Positions 45,052 to 54,214 are shown, counted from the first letter of the stretch. The stretch: DNA of 64,000 bases from Streptomyces sp. APSN-46.1 (GCF_022815725.1 NZ_JALGRF010000008.1:124001-188000), one strand, 5' to 3'. The notes: generated by a model not told the origin, from the sequence alone. Numbers and translations: made by a program.

Positions 45052-46491
45052 GTGACCACCGAACTGCGTCGGCTGCGCAACTACATCGGCGGGGAGTTCA
45101 AGGACGCCGCCGACGGGCGGACCACCGAGGTGGTCAACCCCGCCACCGGCGAGGCGTACGCCACGGCTCCGCTGTCCGGCCAGGCCGACGTCGACGCGGC
45201 CATGGCCGCGGCCGCCGCCGCCTTCCCGGCGTGGCGCGACACCACGCCCTCGGAGCGGCAGAAGGCGCTGCTCAAGATCGCGGACGCCTTCGAGGCGCGC
45301 GCGGACGAACTCGTCGCGGCCGAGTCGGAGAACACCGGCAAGCCGCTGGGCCTCACGGCCAGCGAGGAGCTGCCGCCGATGGTGGACCAGCTCCGCTTCT
45401 TCGCGGGCGCCGCCCGCCTGCTCGAAGGCCGCTCGGCCGGCGAGTACATGGACGGGATGACCTCGATCGTCCGCCGCGAGCCGATCGGCGTCTGCGCCCA
45501 GGTCGCGCCCTGGAACTACCCGATGATGATGGCCGTCTGGAAGTTCGCCCCGGCGATCGCGGCGGGCAACACCGTCGTGCTCAAGCCCTCGGACACCACC
45601 CCGGCCTCCACCGTCCTGATGGCCGAGATCATCGACTCGATCCTGCCCAAGGGCGTCTTCAACGTCATCTGCGGCGACCGTGAGACCGGCCAGGCCATGG
45701 TCGAGCACTCCACCCCGGCGATGGCCTCCATCACCGGCTCGGTGCGCGCGGGCATGCAGGTCGCCGAGAGCGCCTCCAAGGACGTCAAGCGCGTCCACCT
45801 GGAGCTCGGCGGCAAAGCCCCGGTCGTCGTCTTCGAGGACGCCGACATCGCCAAGGCCGTCGAGGGCATCGCCGTCGCCGGCTACTTCAACGCCGGCCAG
45901 GACTGCACCGCCGCCACCCGCGTGCTCGTGCACGAGTCGATCCACGACGAGTTCGTGAGCGCGCTCGCCAAGGCCGCGGCCGACACCAAGACCGGCCAGC
46001 CGGACGACGAGGACGTGCTGTACGGCCCGTTGAACAACCCGAACCAGCTCAAGCAGGTCGCGGGCTTCATCGAGCGCCTCCCCGCGCACGCCAAGGTCGA
46101 GGCGGGCGGCCACCGGGTCGGCGAGAAGGGCTACTTCTACGCCCCGACCGTGGTCTCCGGCCTGAAGCAGGACGACGAGATCATCCAGAACGAGGTCTTC
46201 GGCCCCGTCATCACCGTCCAGTCCTTCACGGACGAGGCCCAGGCCCTGGAGTACGCGAACGGCGTCGAGTTCGCCCTCGCCTCCTCGGTGTGGACCAAGA
46301 ACCACGGCCGCGCGATGCGCATGTCCAAGAACCTCGACTTCGGCTGCGTGTGGATCAACACCCACATCCCGCTCGTCGCCGAGATGCCCCACGGCGGCTT
46401 CAAGAAGTCCGGCTACGGCAAGGACCTCTCCGCCTACGGCTTCGAGGACTACACGCGCATCAAGCACGTGATGACCTCGCTCGACGGCTGA
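45052..46491 (+). CDS. Aldehyde dehydrogenase, probable gamma-aminobutyraldehyde (or glutamyl-GABA-aldehyde) dehydrogenase
   Basis: 479-residue NAD(P)-dependent dehydrogenase. Glu251 in LELGGKAP and Cys285 in NAGQDCTAATR are the catalytic pair; the cofactor region VAPWNYPMMMA and FGPVITVQSF are typical. Context (aminotransferase, PotD-like protein, second paralogue at 57452) supports oxidation of aldehydes from putrescine or glutamylputrescine. GTG at 45052 has AGGAGA 9 nt upstream; upstream in-frame starts lie in the promoter. Confidence 0.9.
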   Translation: MTTELRRLRNYIGGEFKDAADGRTTEVVNPATGEAYATAPLSGQADVDAAMAAAAAAFPAWRDTTPSERQKALLKIADAFEARADELVAAESENTGKPLGLTASEELPPMVDQLRFFAGAARLLEGRSAGEYMDGMTSIVRREPIGVCAQVAPWNYPMMMAVWKFAPAIAAGNTVVLKPSDTTPASTVLMAEIIDSILPKGVFNVICGDRETGQAMVEHSTPAMASITGSVRAGMQVAESASKDVKRVHLELGGKAPVVVFEDADIAKAVEGIAVAGYFNAGQDCTAATRVLVHESIHDEFVSALAKAAADTKTGQPDDEDVLYGPLNNPNQLKQVAGFIERLPAHAKVEAGGHRVGEKGYFYAPTVVSGLKQDDEIIQNEVFGPVITVQSFTDEAQALEYANGVEFALASSVWTKNHGRAMRMSKNLDFGCVWINTHIPLVAEMPHGGFKKSGYGKDLSAYGFEDYTRIKHVMTSLDG

Positions 46492-46530
46492 CCCTCGCCG
46501 ATCACGGCACAGCACAACTCAGCGCTGACG

Positions 46531-46570
46531 GGGGCGGGCGGTAGACAACATGTCTATTGCCCGCCCCTTT
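46531..46570 (+). terminator. Terminator after aldehyde dehydrogenase gene
   Basis: 16-bp RNA stem (46531-46546 with 46552-46567; two G-U pairs) with loop AACAT, followed by TTT. One of the clearest intrinsic terminators in the window. Confidence 0.88.
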
Positions 46571-46592
46571 CGCGTTGCCCGAGTCTTCTCCC

Positions 46593-47771
46593 ATGCCTGA
46601 ACTCCCCTTCTCCCGCCGCGCGGTGCTGCGCGGCTTCGGTGCCGCGGGCCTGGTGGCCGGCCTCGCCGGATGCGGTGTGCCCGCGGCCTACGTCCCCGAG
46701 GACCGCCGGGAGGGCCTGGACGTCTCCGACCGGGACCAGAGCGTCGCCTTCTCCAACTGGCCCCTCTACATCGACACCGACGAAGACGACGAGGCGCGGC
46801 GGCCCACGTTGGACGCCTTCACGGAGCGGACCGGCGTCAAGGTCCGGTACACCGAGGAGATCAACGACAACGACGAGTTCTTCGGCAAGGTCAGCCCGGC
46901 CCTCATGAACCACCAGGAGACCGGCCATGACCTCGTGGTGGTCAGCGACTGGATGGCCGCTCGCTTCGTCCACCTGGGCTGGGCCCAGAAGATGGACCGC
47001 TCGGCGCAGTCCAACGTGGCCGCCCACCTGGACCCGCAGCTGCGTTTCCCCGCCTTCGACGACGGCCGGCTGCACACCGTCCCGTGGCAGTCGGGGATCA
47101 CCGGCATCGCCTACAACCGCAAGGCGCTGGGCCGGGAGATCAAGTCCGTCAAGGACCTCTGGCACGCGGACCTGGCCGGCAAGGTCACCCTGTTCTCCGG
47201 ACTCGACGAGTCCTTCGCCCTTCTGATGCAGGGCGACGGCGTGGACGTCACCCGGTGGACCGAGTCCGACTTCCACCGGATGTGCGACAGGGTCGAGACC
47301 ATGGTGAAGAAGAAGCGCATCCGCCGCTTCACCGGCAACGACTACACCTCCGATCTGAGCAAGGGCGACGTGCTGGCCTGCCAGGCCTACTCCGGCGACG
47401 CCATCCAGCTCCAGGCCGACAACCCGGACATCGAGTTCGTGGTCCCGGAGGAGGGCGCCGAGCTGTGGGCGGAGAGCCTGCTCGTCCCCAACCTCGCCCG
47501 CCACAAGGCCAATGCCGAGGCGCTGATCGACCACTACTACGACCCCGAGGTGGCCGCGGAGCTCGCCGCCTCCGTCAACTACGTCTGCCCGGTGCCGGCC
47601 GCCCGCGAGGTCCTGGCCGCCTCCGAGGGCAAGGAGACCGCCGAACTGGCGGAGAACCCGCTGATCTTCCCCGACGAGGACATGCGCAAGCGGCTCGTCG
47701 TGGCACGGGACATCTCCTCGGCCGAGCGTCGGACCCTGGCCAAGCGCTGGAACTCCATCGTCGGCCTCTGA
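46593..47771 (+). CDS. Spermidine/putrescine-binding PotD-like Tat lipoprotein (cluster 1)
   Basis: 392-residue binding lipoprotein. Signal peptide with SRRAVLRGFG (Tat-type twin arginine) and lipobox LAGC (Cys27). The mature part is PotD-like: FSNWPLYIDTDE, FTGNDYTSDLSKGDV, YYDPEVAAELAASVNYVCPV. No permease or ATPase gene follows; it may work with PotABC at 60375-63246 or another set. ATG at 46593 is chosen from the signal peptide; no good ribosome site is visible and a strong terminator lies just upstream, so it needs its own promoter. Confidence 0.87.
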   Translation: MPELPFSRRAVLRGFGAAGLVAGLAGCGVPAAYVPEDRREGLDVSDRDQSVAFSNWPLYIDTDEDDEARRPTLDAFTERTGVKVRYTEEINDNDEFFGKVSPALMNHQETGHDLVVVSDWMAARFVHLGWAQKMDRSAQSNVAAHLDPQLRFPAFDDGRLHTVPWQSGITGIAYNRKALGREIKSVKDLWHADLAGKVTLFSGLDESFALLMQGDGVDVTRWTESDFHRMCDRVETMVKKKRIRRFTGNDYTSDLSKGDVLACQAYSGDAIQLQADNPDIEFVVPEEGAELWAESLLVPNLARHKANAEALIDHYYDPEVAAELAASVNYVCPVPAAREVLAASEGKETAELAENPLIFPDEDMRKRLVVARDISSAERRTLAKRWNSIVGL

Positions 47772-47789
47772 GCCGGGGCGCCACTGAAT

Positions 47790-47823
47790 TGAACGCGTTC
47801 ACCAATTTGGTTGAACGTGTTCA
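47790..47823. promoter_or_regulatory. Two tandem TGAACGYGTTCA operators
   Basis: TGAACGCGTTCA (47790-47801) and TGAACGTGTTCA (47812-47823), 12-bp palindromes with centres 22 bp apart, i.e. on the same DNA face. Typical of cooperative TetR-like binding. The second one covers the -35 of the promoter at 47811. Confidence 0.75.
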
Positions 47824-47839
47824 GAATGCGGCGTACGCT
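47811..47839 (+). promoter_or_regulatory. Promoter, leaderless
   Basis: TTGAAC (47811-47816), 17-bp spacer, TACGCT (47834-47839). The start point expected 7-8 nt further falls on the ATG at 47847, giving a leaderless mRNA. Confidence 0.65.
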
Positions 47840-47846
47840 TCCTTCC

Positions 47847-48368
47847 ATGAGCGAGCGAAGCGCCCTTCGGCGGCGAATCCGTGCCTGGTTGGCCCTGTTC
47901 ACCATCTGCCTGGTACTCAGCGGGCTGACCGCCTTCCCCCTGGTCAGCGAGATCCACTGGCTCAACTCCCTGATGTCCCATGAGTGGCTGCGACGCGTGG
48001 GAGACGGTCTGGACCGGGCCGATGCGGACTACCCCTTCCTCCTCTACGGCACCGACTGGCTCGCCTTCGCCCACCTGGTCATCGCCGTCTTCTTCTACGG
48101 AGTCCACCGCGACCCCGTCCGGAACATCTGGATCACCGAAGCCGGCATGATCGCCTGTGCCGGAATCATCCCGCTGGCCCTGATCTGCGGCCCCATCCGG
48201 GGCATCCCCTTCTGGTGGTCGGTCATCGACATGTCGTTCGGTGTCTTCGGTGTCATCCCCCTGCTGGTGCTCCGCCGGATGATCAAGCGGCTGGAGGCGA
48301 TGCCGGAGCCGCCGACCCCGGCGCCGGCCGCCCACCCGGCCCCCGAGCCGGTCACCGCCGGGCCGTAG
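47847..48368 (+). CDS. Small integral membrane protein, unknown function
   Basis: 173-residue protein with four predicted membrane helices (about 15-35, 65-87, 98-118, 122-142) and a Pro/Ala-rich soluble C-terminus (EPPTPAPAAHP). No family was recognised with confidence. It starts at the ATG (47847) placed 7 nt after a clear -10, under two palindromic operators, so its expression is probably repressed by a dedicated regulator that is not obvious among its neighbours. Convergent with the serine hydrolase gene, stops 5 bp apart. Confidence 0.75.
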   Translation: MSERSALRRRIRAWLALFTICLVLSGLTAFPLVSEIHWLNSLMSHEWLRRVGDGLDRADADYPFLLYGTDWLAFAHLVIAVFFYGVHRDPVRNIWITEAGMIACAGIIPLALICGPIRGIPFWWSVIDMSFGVFGVIPLLVLRRMIKRLEAMPEPPTPAPAAHPAPEPVTAGP

Positions 48369-48373
48369 CCCGG

Positions 48374-49579
48374 CTACTTGGCGAAGGCCGCCATGATGAT
48401 CCCGAGGGCCACCGGGTTCATCTCCTGCCCCTTGGCGTTCGTCGAGTTGAGCGAGTAGACGAGGGTGCGGGAGAGATCGCGGGTCGCGCCCATCACCGTG
48501 TTGTAGCCGTGCCGGCTCCCCGTCTTGCCCCACGCCACCGTGCCGTCCGGCAGGACTATCCTGGACAGGCCCGCAGTCAGGGAGGCGTCCTTCCCCGAGA
48601 CGAAGTCCTTCACCTCCGGGACCGTGAACATCTCCTCCAGCTGCGCCTCCGGCACGATCCGGCCGCTGAACAGGGCCACGGTGAAACGCTCCAGATCCGC
48701 CGTGGTCGAGATGATGTCACCGGCCGCCCAACGGTCGGAGCTGTTCCACACCGAGGCGTCGCGCAGTTCCGTCGAACCGTCCGGCCGCGGCACCGCCTGG
48801 TAGCCGTGGTTGTACGGGCCGGGGATCCGCGTCCGTGTCCGCCCGGGGAAGGACGTCCCGCGCAGGCCCAGGGGCTCCAGGATCCGCCGGGTCACCGAGG
48901 CCTCGTAACTCGCTCCCGTCACCTTCTCTATGAGTACACCCAGCACGGTGTAGCTGATGTTCAGGTAGTGCTGGGCTGTACCGGGCTCGAACTCCGGGCC
49001 CTTCGCCAGGGCGTTGGCCAACTGCTCCCGGGGGTCGGTCACATCGAACCGGTGCTCCCACTGCGCCTCGAAGTCTCCCGGTCCGTCGGCGGCCTGGATG
49101 CCGCTCGTGTGGTTCAGCAGCTCCCGCACCGTGATGGGCGCGAAGGAATCGGGGAAGGTGCCCGGCAGGTACTCCTGCACCGGCCTGTTCAGATCGACCG
49201 TGCCCTCGGCGGCCAGCTGGAGCACCACCGCCGCGGTGAAGGTCTTGGTCACCGACCCCGCCCGGAACCGGCCCTGCTCCAGAGCCCTGCGCCCGGTGCG
49301 GACGTCCGCGACACCGGAACTGCCCTGCCAGCTGCCGCTCGAACCGCCCACCCGGACCAGCGCGGCCGTCGCGTCCTTGTGCTCGGCGCCGAGACCGGCG
49401 ATTGCTTTCGTCAGCGCCGCCGCGTCGGGCGGCGAGGAAACGGCCGGTGCGGCGCCCCCGCCCGATGCTGCCGAGGCCGAGGCCGCGGCAGGCCCCGGGG
49501 CGGCGTGGGCGACGACCGGGCCGGACGCCATGCCCAGGACCAGGGCGGCGGCGATCAGTGTGCGCGTACGAGCGTTCAT
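48374..49579 (-). CDS. Secreted serine hydrolase, beta-lactamase/DD-peptidase family
   Basis: 401-residue exported protein of the class C beta-lactamase/D-Ala-D-Ala carboxypeptidase fold. Signal peptide MNARTRTLIAAALVLGMASG ending at AHA; motif 1 SVTK in FRAGSVTKTF, motif 2 YLN in HYLNISYTVLG, motif 3 KTG in WGKTGSRHG. Could be a carboxypeptidase or an esterase; resistance cannot be inferred. ATG at 49579 with AAGGGGG upstream. An Ala/Ser-rich linker follows the signal peptide. Confidence 0.87.
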   Translation of the reverse strand: MNARTRTLIAAALVLGMASGPVVAHAAPGPAAASASAASGGGAAPAVSSPPDAAALTKAIAGLGAEHKDATAALVRVGGSSGSWQGSSGVADVRTGRRALEQGRFRAGSVTKTFTAAVVLQLAAEGTVDLNRPVQEYLPGTFPDSFAPITVRELLNHTSGIQAADGPGDFEAQWEHRFDVTDPREQLANALAKGPEFEPGTAQHYLNISYTVLGVLIEKVTGASYEASVTRRILEPLGLRGTSFPGRTRTRIPGPYNHGYQAVPRPDGSTELRDASVWNSSDRWAAGDIISTTADLERFTVALFSGRIVPEAQLEEMFTVPEVKDFVSGKDASLTAGLSRIVLPDGTVAWGKTGSRHGYNTVMGATRDLSRTLVYSLNSTNAKGQEMNPVALGIIMAAFAK

Positions 49580-49745
49580 GACGGGATCCCCCTTGTGCGG
49601 CCATCGGGGCGACCTCCGCCCCGATGACCTCAATGCTGCTGGTCACAGGGGCAGTCGCGGATCACCCATGAGAGGGGTCTTCACCGGTACGACAACTCAC
49701 CGGCGCGAGGGAGCCGACACGCCCACTCCTCACTCCCCAGAGGGA

Positions 49746-50441
49746 TCACCCCAAAGTACGCGGGGACTCCCGCACCGCCCCCGCCTCGATCAGCCCCGTC
49801 TCATACGCGCAGATCACCGCCTGGATCCGGTCCCGCAGCCCCAGCTTCGCCAGCACGTTCCCCACATGGGACTTCACCGTGTGCTCGCTCACCGTCAGCG
49901 CCGCCGCGATCTCCGCGTTCGACAGCCCCCACCCCAGATGCAGCAGCGTCTCCCGCTCCCGGGCCGTCAGCACCTCCAGCCGCTCGGCCGACAGCGCCCG
50001 CCCGCCCGCCGGCCGCGCCGTCGCCGCCGTGTACTCCTCGATCAGCCGCCGCGCCACCGAGGGCGCCAGCAGCGACTCGCCCGCCGCCACCACCCGTACC
50101 GCGTGCACCAGATCGTCCCGCCGCACGTCCTTCAGCAGGAACCCGCTCGCCCCCGCGTGCAGCGCCTCGTACACGTACTCGTCCGAGTCGAAGGTCGTCA
50201 GCATCACCGTCCGGCAGGAACTCTCCGCCGAGATCGTCCGGCACGCCTCGATCCCGTCGAGCACGGGCATCCGGATGTCCAGCAGCGCCACATCCGGCGC
50301 CAGCTCCCGCACCGCGGCCACCGCCGCCGCGCCGTCCCCGGCCTCCGCGACGACCTCGATGCCCTCCTGCGCGTCCAGGATCATCGCGAACCCGCTGCGC
50401 ACCAGCTCCTGGTCGTCCGCCACCACCACACGGATCGTCAA
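49746..50441 (-). CDS. NarL/LuxR-type response regulator
   Basis: 231-residue two-component regulator. Receiver domain with Asp9/Asp10 (VVVADDQELV), phospho-acceptor Asp55 in ALLDIRMPV and Lys in FLLKDV; C-terminal LuxR helix-turn-helix LGWGLSNAEIAAALTVSEHTVKSH. Start is TTG at 50441 with GGAGG 7 nt upstream and a 4-nt overlap with the histidine kinase stop. Targets unknown. Confidence 0.92.
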   Translation of the reverse strand: MTIRVVVADDQELVRSGFAMILDAQEGIEVVAEAGDGAAAVAAVRELAPDVALLDIRMPVLDGIEACRTISAESSCRTVMLTTFDSDEYVYEALHAGASGFLLKDVRRDDLVHAVRVVAAGESLLAPSVARRLIEEYTAATARPAGGRALSAERLEVLTARERETLLHLGWGLSNAEIAAALTVSEHTVKSHVGNVLAKLGLRDRIQAVICAYETGLIEAGAVRESPRTLG

Positions 50442-51658
50442 TTCCCCACCTCCAGCGGCGAGGTTACTAGCACCACCCGCACGCAGAACCCCAGGCCACC
50501 GGGGGCCGGACCGGCCTCCGCCGTGCCGCCGTGGGCCGCCGCGCGCTCGCGGATCCCGATCAGCCCGTGACCGCCCGAGGAGTCCCCGGACCTCCGACCC
50601 GCGCCCCACCCCCGGCGCGGCCCCCGCCCCAGCCCCCGGCCGTTGTCCGTGACCGTCACCGTGAGCGCCTGCGGCCCGTACTCCAGCCGTACCACCGCCT
50701 CCGACGCCCCGGCATGCTTCACCACATTCGTCAGCGCCTCCTGCACCACGCGGTGCACCGTCGCCTCCAGCGCCGCCGGCAGCACGCGCACCGAGCCCGT
50801 CCGCTCGTACGCCACCGCCAGCCCGCTGCCCCGCACCCGCTCCAGGAGGGCCGGCAGCGCCCCGATGCCGGGCTGCGGCGCGCGCGGAGCCGCCTCCTCG
50901 TGCGCCCGGTCCGTCCGCAGCACCCCCAGCATCGTCCGCAGCTGCGCCATCGCGTCCCGCCCCGTCTCGGCGATCGCGTCGAAGGCCGCCTCCGCCCGCT
51001 CGGGAGCCCGCCGTACGGCCACCGGTCCCGCCTCCGCCTGCACGATCATGATGCTGACCGCGTGCGAGAGGATGTCGTGCATCTCCCGGGCTATCCGGGC
51101 CCGTTCGCGCGCGGCCGCCTGCTCCGCCTCGATCCGGTTCGCCCGCTCCAGCTGGGCGGCCCGGGCCTCGACGGCCTCCGTATAGGCCTGCCGCGTGTGC
51201 TGGAGCCGCCCCAGGGCGTAGGCCGCCGCCGAGACGATCAGGGTGAAGAGCAGCTCGCGCGCCGTCCCCGCCTCCCAGCCCACCGACACGGCGACCGCCG
51301 CCGCCGAAACGAGGCCGGTGGCCACCCGGACCCGGGCGGTGCACTGGAGGGCGACCGTGTAGAAGACGATGAGTCCCGCGTACGGCAACGGCTGGCCCGG
51401 ACCGTCCAGCCCGATCTTGTACACGCCGCCGATGAGCACAATCGCGACCAGCGCGGCGACCGGCGCCCGTCGCCGCCAGATCAGTGGCAGCACGCCGAGT
51501 GTGGTCATCCCGTACGAGGTCCAGGTCACCGGCGGCAGGTCGGCCGACCGGGGCACCACGAACGGCATGGTCACCGCCAGCTGCACCAGCAGCGTCAGCC
51601 CCAGGTCACGCCGGCGCGGATCGGCGCGCCGGATCCAGTCCCCCCACGCTGGTATCAC
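50438..51658 (-). CDS. NarL-type sensor histidine kinase
   Basis: 406-residue kinase. About five to six N-terminal membrane segments (to about 155), a coiled-coil linker, HisKA_3 domain with His194 in REMHDILSHAV, and HATPase with EALTNVVKHA, TDNGRGLG and GHGLIGIRERAAAHGG. No extracytoplasmic sensor loop of size, so it is an intramembrane-type sensor. GTG at 51658 overlaps the GDPD stop (GTGA). Cognate regulator follows. Confidence 0.92.
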   Translation of the reverse strand: MIPAWGDWIRRADPRRRDLGLTLLVQLAVTMPFVVPRSADLPPVTWTSYGMTTLGVLPLIWRRRAPVAALVAIVLIGGVYKIGLDGPGQPLPYAGLIVFYTVALQCTARVRVATGLVSAAAVAVSVGWEAGTARELLFTLIVSAAAYALGRLQHTRQAYTEAVEARAAQLERANRIEAEQAAARERARIAREMHDILSHAVSIMIVQAEAGPVAVRRAPERAEAAFDAIAETGRDAMAQLRTMLGVLRTDRAHEEAAPRAPQPGIGALPALLERVRGSGLAVAYERTGSVRVLPAALEATVHRVVQEALTNVVKHAGASEAVVRLEYGPQALTVTVTDNGRGLGRGPRRGWGAGRRSGDSSGGHGLIGIRERAAAHGGTAEAGPAPGGLGFCVRVVLVTSPLEVGN

Positions 51659-52344
51659 CGCCCGAACTCGGCCCGTACGCCGGCCAGCGCGTCCGGCCTG
51701 TTCGTGGTGACGGAGTCCACCCCGGCCGCGATGAGCCGGCGCATCGTCGGCCTGGTGTCCGCCGTCCAGGCCGAGACCAGCAGGCCGTCCCGGTGCAGGG
51801 CGTCCGCCAGCTCCCGGCCGACCAGCCCGAAACGGTAGTTGAGCCAGCGCGGCGCCACCGCGTCGATCAGGACGCGGCGCGGCGGGCACAGCGTCGTCCA
51901 GGTCAGCGCGATCTCGGCGCCCGGATCGGCGGCGCGGACCGCCAGCATGGTCTTCGGGCCGGCGCAGTAGTACGTACGGTCGCGCGCCCCGCACGCGCGC
52001 ACCTGGCCGACAACCGTCCGTACGGCCTCGTACGAGGCGCCCGGCAGGTCGATCATCACCCGGCCGGGGCCCGCCGCCGTCAGGGCCTCGCGCAGGGTCG
52101 GAATCCCGCCCCCGGTCAGCTCCTTGAGCTGCGGGGCCGTGACGGCGTCGAGCCGCACGTCATGGCCCCACAGCCGCTGGAGCGTCTCGTCGTGGAGCAG
52201 GACCGGCACCCCGTCGCGCGTCAGCCGTACGTCGATCTCGACCGCGTCCGCCCCGCGGGCGAAGGCGGAGCGGATCGAGGACAGGGTGTTCTCACGGGCA
52301 CGGTACGGATCGCCGCGGTGGCCGACGGCAGTCAGGGTGCGCAT
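51655..52344 (-). CDS. Glycerophosphodiester phosphodiesterase
   Basis: 229-residue GDPD with the catalytic run HRGDPYRARENTLSS and the metal ligands in DAVEIDVRLTRDGVPVLLHD. No signal peptide, so probably cytosolic. It cleaves glycerophosphodiesters to glycerol-3-phosphate and alcohols. ATG at 52344 is favoured (GGAG 9 nt upstream); ATG 52353 is in frame. It sits between the deaminase gene (22 bp) and the kinase gene (overlap), in one operon. Confidence 0.88.
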   Translation of the reverse strand: MRTLTAVGHRGDPYRARENTLSSIRSAFARGADAVEIDVRLTRDGVPVLLHDETLQRLWGHDVRLDAVTAPQLKELTGGGIPTLREALTAAGPGRVMIDLPGASYEAVRTVVGQVRACGARDRTYYCAGPKTMLAVRAADPGAEIALTWTTLCPPRRVLIDAVAPRWLNYRFGLVGRELADALHRDGLLVSAWTADTRPTMRRLIAAGVDSVTTNRPDALAGVRAEFGR

Positions 52345-52365
52345 GTCTCCCATTCTCCGCAGGCG

Positions 52366-53391
52366 TCAGCGGGCCAGCCACGCGGACGTGTACGTGTCGA
52401 TCTCCGCGCTGATCCGCGCCTTGCCGGCCGGGTCCAGGAAGGAGGCCTCGACGGCGTTCTTCGCGAGTTGCGCGAGCCCCCGCTCGTCGAGGTCGAGGAG
52501 CCGGGCGGCCACCGCGTACTCGTTGTTGAGGTCGGAGCCGAACATCGGCGGGTCGTCGCTGTTGATGGTGACGAGCACGCCCGCCGCGACCATCTCCTTG
52601 ACCGGGTGCTGGTCGAGGTCGGCCACCGCGCGGGTGGCGATGTTCGAGGTCGGGCAGACCTCCAGGGCGATCCGGTGCTCGGCGAGGTACGCGAGGAGCT
52701 CCGGGTCCCGGGTGGCGCTCGTGCCGTGGCCGATGCGCTCCGCGCCCAGTTCGCGGATGGCGTCCCAGACGGTCTCCGGGCCGGTGGTCTCGCCGGCGTG
52801 CGGCACGCTGTGCAGGCCGGCGGCCCGGGCCTGGTCGAAGTACGGCTTGAACTGCGGGCGCGGGACACCGACCTCGGGGCCGCCGAGGCCGAAGGAGACC
52901 AGGCCCTCGGGGCGCAGGTCCACGGCGAGCCGCGCGGTCTCGGCGGCGGCGGCCAGGCCGGCCTCGCCGGGGATGTCGAAGCACCAGCGCAGGATGACGC
53001 CGAGTTCGGCCTCGGCGGCCTTGCGGGCGTCCTCGATGGCCTCCATGAAGGCCTTCTCGTCGATGCCGCGGCGGGTGGAGGAGTACGGGGTGATGGTCAG
53101 CTCGGCGTAGCGGATGTTCTGCCGGGCCATGTCACGGGCGACTTCGAAGGTGAGGGTGCGCACGTCGTCCGGGGTGCGGACCAGGTCCACGACCGACAGG
53201 TAGACCTCGATGAAGTGGGCGAAGTCGGTGAAGGTGAAGTAGTCCGCGAGCGCCTCGGGGTCGGTGGGGACCTTCGAGTCGGGGTGCCGGGCGGCGAGTT
53301 CGGCCACGATGCGCGGGGAGGCGGAGCCGACGTGGTGGACGTGCAGTTCGGCCTTGGGCAGCCCCGCGATGAAGGGGTGCAGGTCGGGCAT
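52366..53391 (-). CDS. Adenosine-deaminase-family enzyme, probable 6-aminodeoxyfutalosine deaminase
   Basis: 341-residue amidohydrolase. Zinc ligands in ELHVHHVGS (His17, His19), PHAGE, IGHGTSA and NSDDP, all in family order. HVHHVGS differs from the HLHLDG of true adenosine deaminases. COG1816 proteins of Streptomyces with this sequence have been reported to deaminate 6-aminodeoxyfutalosine in the menaquinone futalosine pathway (S. avermitilis Sav2595); orthology here is my inference. First gene of the deaminase-GDPD-kinase-regulator operon; divergent from the DUF4190 gene by 110 bp. Confidence 0.85.
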   Translation of the reverse strand: MPDLHPFIAGLPKAELHVHHVGSASPRIVAELAARHPDSKVPTDPEALADYFTFTDFAHFIEVYLSVVDLVRTPDDVRTLTFEVARDMARQNIRYAELTITPYSSTRRGIDEKAFMEAIEDARKAAEAELGVILRWCFDIPGEAGLAAAAETARLAVDLRPEGLVSFGLGGPEVGVPRPQFKPYFDQARAAGLHSVPHAGETTGPETVWDAIRELGAERIGHGTSATRDPELLAYLAEHRIALEVCPTSNIATRAVADLDQHPVKEMVAAGVLVTINSDDPPMFGSDLNNEYAVAARLLDLDERGLAQLAKNAVEASFLDPAGKARISAEIDTYTSAWLAR

Positions 53392-53501
53392 GAGGGGGCC
53401 TCCGGGAGGACGCGTGTGCGGACAGAGCGGCCTTCATCGTAGGCAGCCCTCTGACTGTCGGCGGCAGCGCTTAGCATGGCCGTACGAGAGGGGGGCGCCG
53501 T

Positions 53502-54206
53502 ATGACTGACCACAGCCCCGAGCCGCGCGACCCGTGGGCGCCGCCGGAGCGGCCCGCGGTCGAACTGGGGAAGCAGCAGGGCACACCGGGCGTGTCGGGT
53601 GCGCCGACCGGACAGCCCGGACAGCCCGGGCAGTCCGGACAGTCCGCGCCGTCCGTGCACGACCAGCCGACGGTCATCGGGATGCCGGGGGCCGAGATTC
53701 CGCCGGCCGGCGCGCCGGCACCGATACCCGGGGCCGGTCCGGTCCCCCCGGTTGCGGCATACGGATATCCGTCCCAGCCGGGCCAGAGCGGTTACGGATA
53801 TCCGGGCCAGCCACAGGCCACGAGCGGGTACGGGTATCCCGGCTATCCCGGTTACCCGGGCGGGTACCAGCCCTACGGGGCGCAGCCCAGCAACGGCTTC
53901 GGCGTCACCTCGCTCGTCCTCGGCATCCTCTCGGTCGTCGGGTGCGTCACGAGCTTCTTCGCGGTCGGGCTCGGCGTCGGCGCCGTCGTCTTCGGTGCCC
54001 TGGGCCGGGGCAAGGCGAACCGCGGCGAGGCCACCAACGGCGGTATGGCGCTGGCCGGTCTGATCCTGGGCGCGGTGGGCATCGTGCTGGGCGGCCTCCT
54101 ACTGACGCTGCTCATGTCCGGCCTGCTGGCCGACCTGGGCGACATCGACTCCGACACGGACACCGACAGCCCGTACTCGAACTCGCAGGTCCACGAGCGG
54201 GTCTGA
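53502..54206 (+). CDS. DUF4190 membrane protein
   Basis: 234 residues. The first ~130 are Pro/Gly/Gln/Tyr-rich with GQPGQ and GYPGYPGYPGG repeats, then two membrane segments (about 137-162 and 180-210) of DUF4190 type (GVTSLVLGILS, GGMALAGLILGAVGIV), and an acidic Asp-rich C-terminus. Function unknown; such proteins are often near sporulation or envelope genes. Convergent with rsr. Confidence 0.8.
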   Translation: MTDHSPEPRDPWAPPERPAVELGKQQGTPGVSGAPTGQPGQPGQSGQSAPSVHDQPTVIGMPGAEIPPAGAPAPIPGAGPVPPVAAYGYPSQPGQSGYGYPGQPQATSGYGYPGYPGYPGGYQPYGAQPSNGFGVTSLVLGILSVVGCVTSFFAVGLGVGAVVFGALGRGKANRGEATNGGMALAGLILGAVGIVLGGLLLTLLMSGLLADLGDIDSDTDTDSPYSNSQVHERV

Positions 54207-54214
54207 CCACGCGG

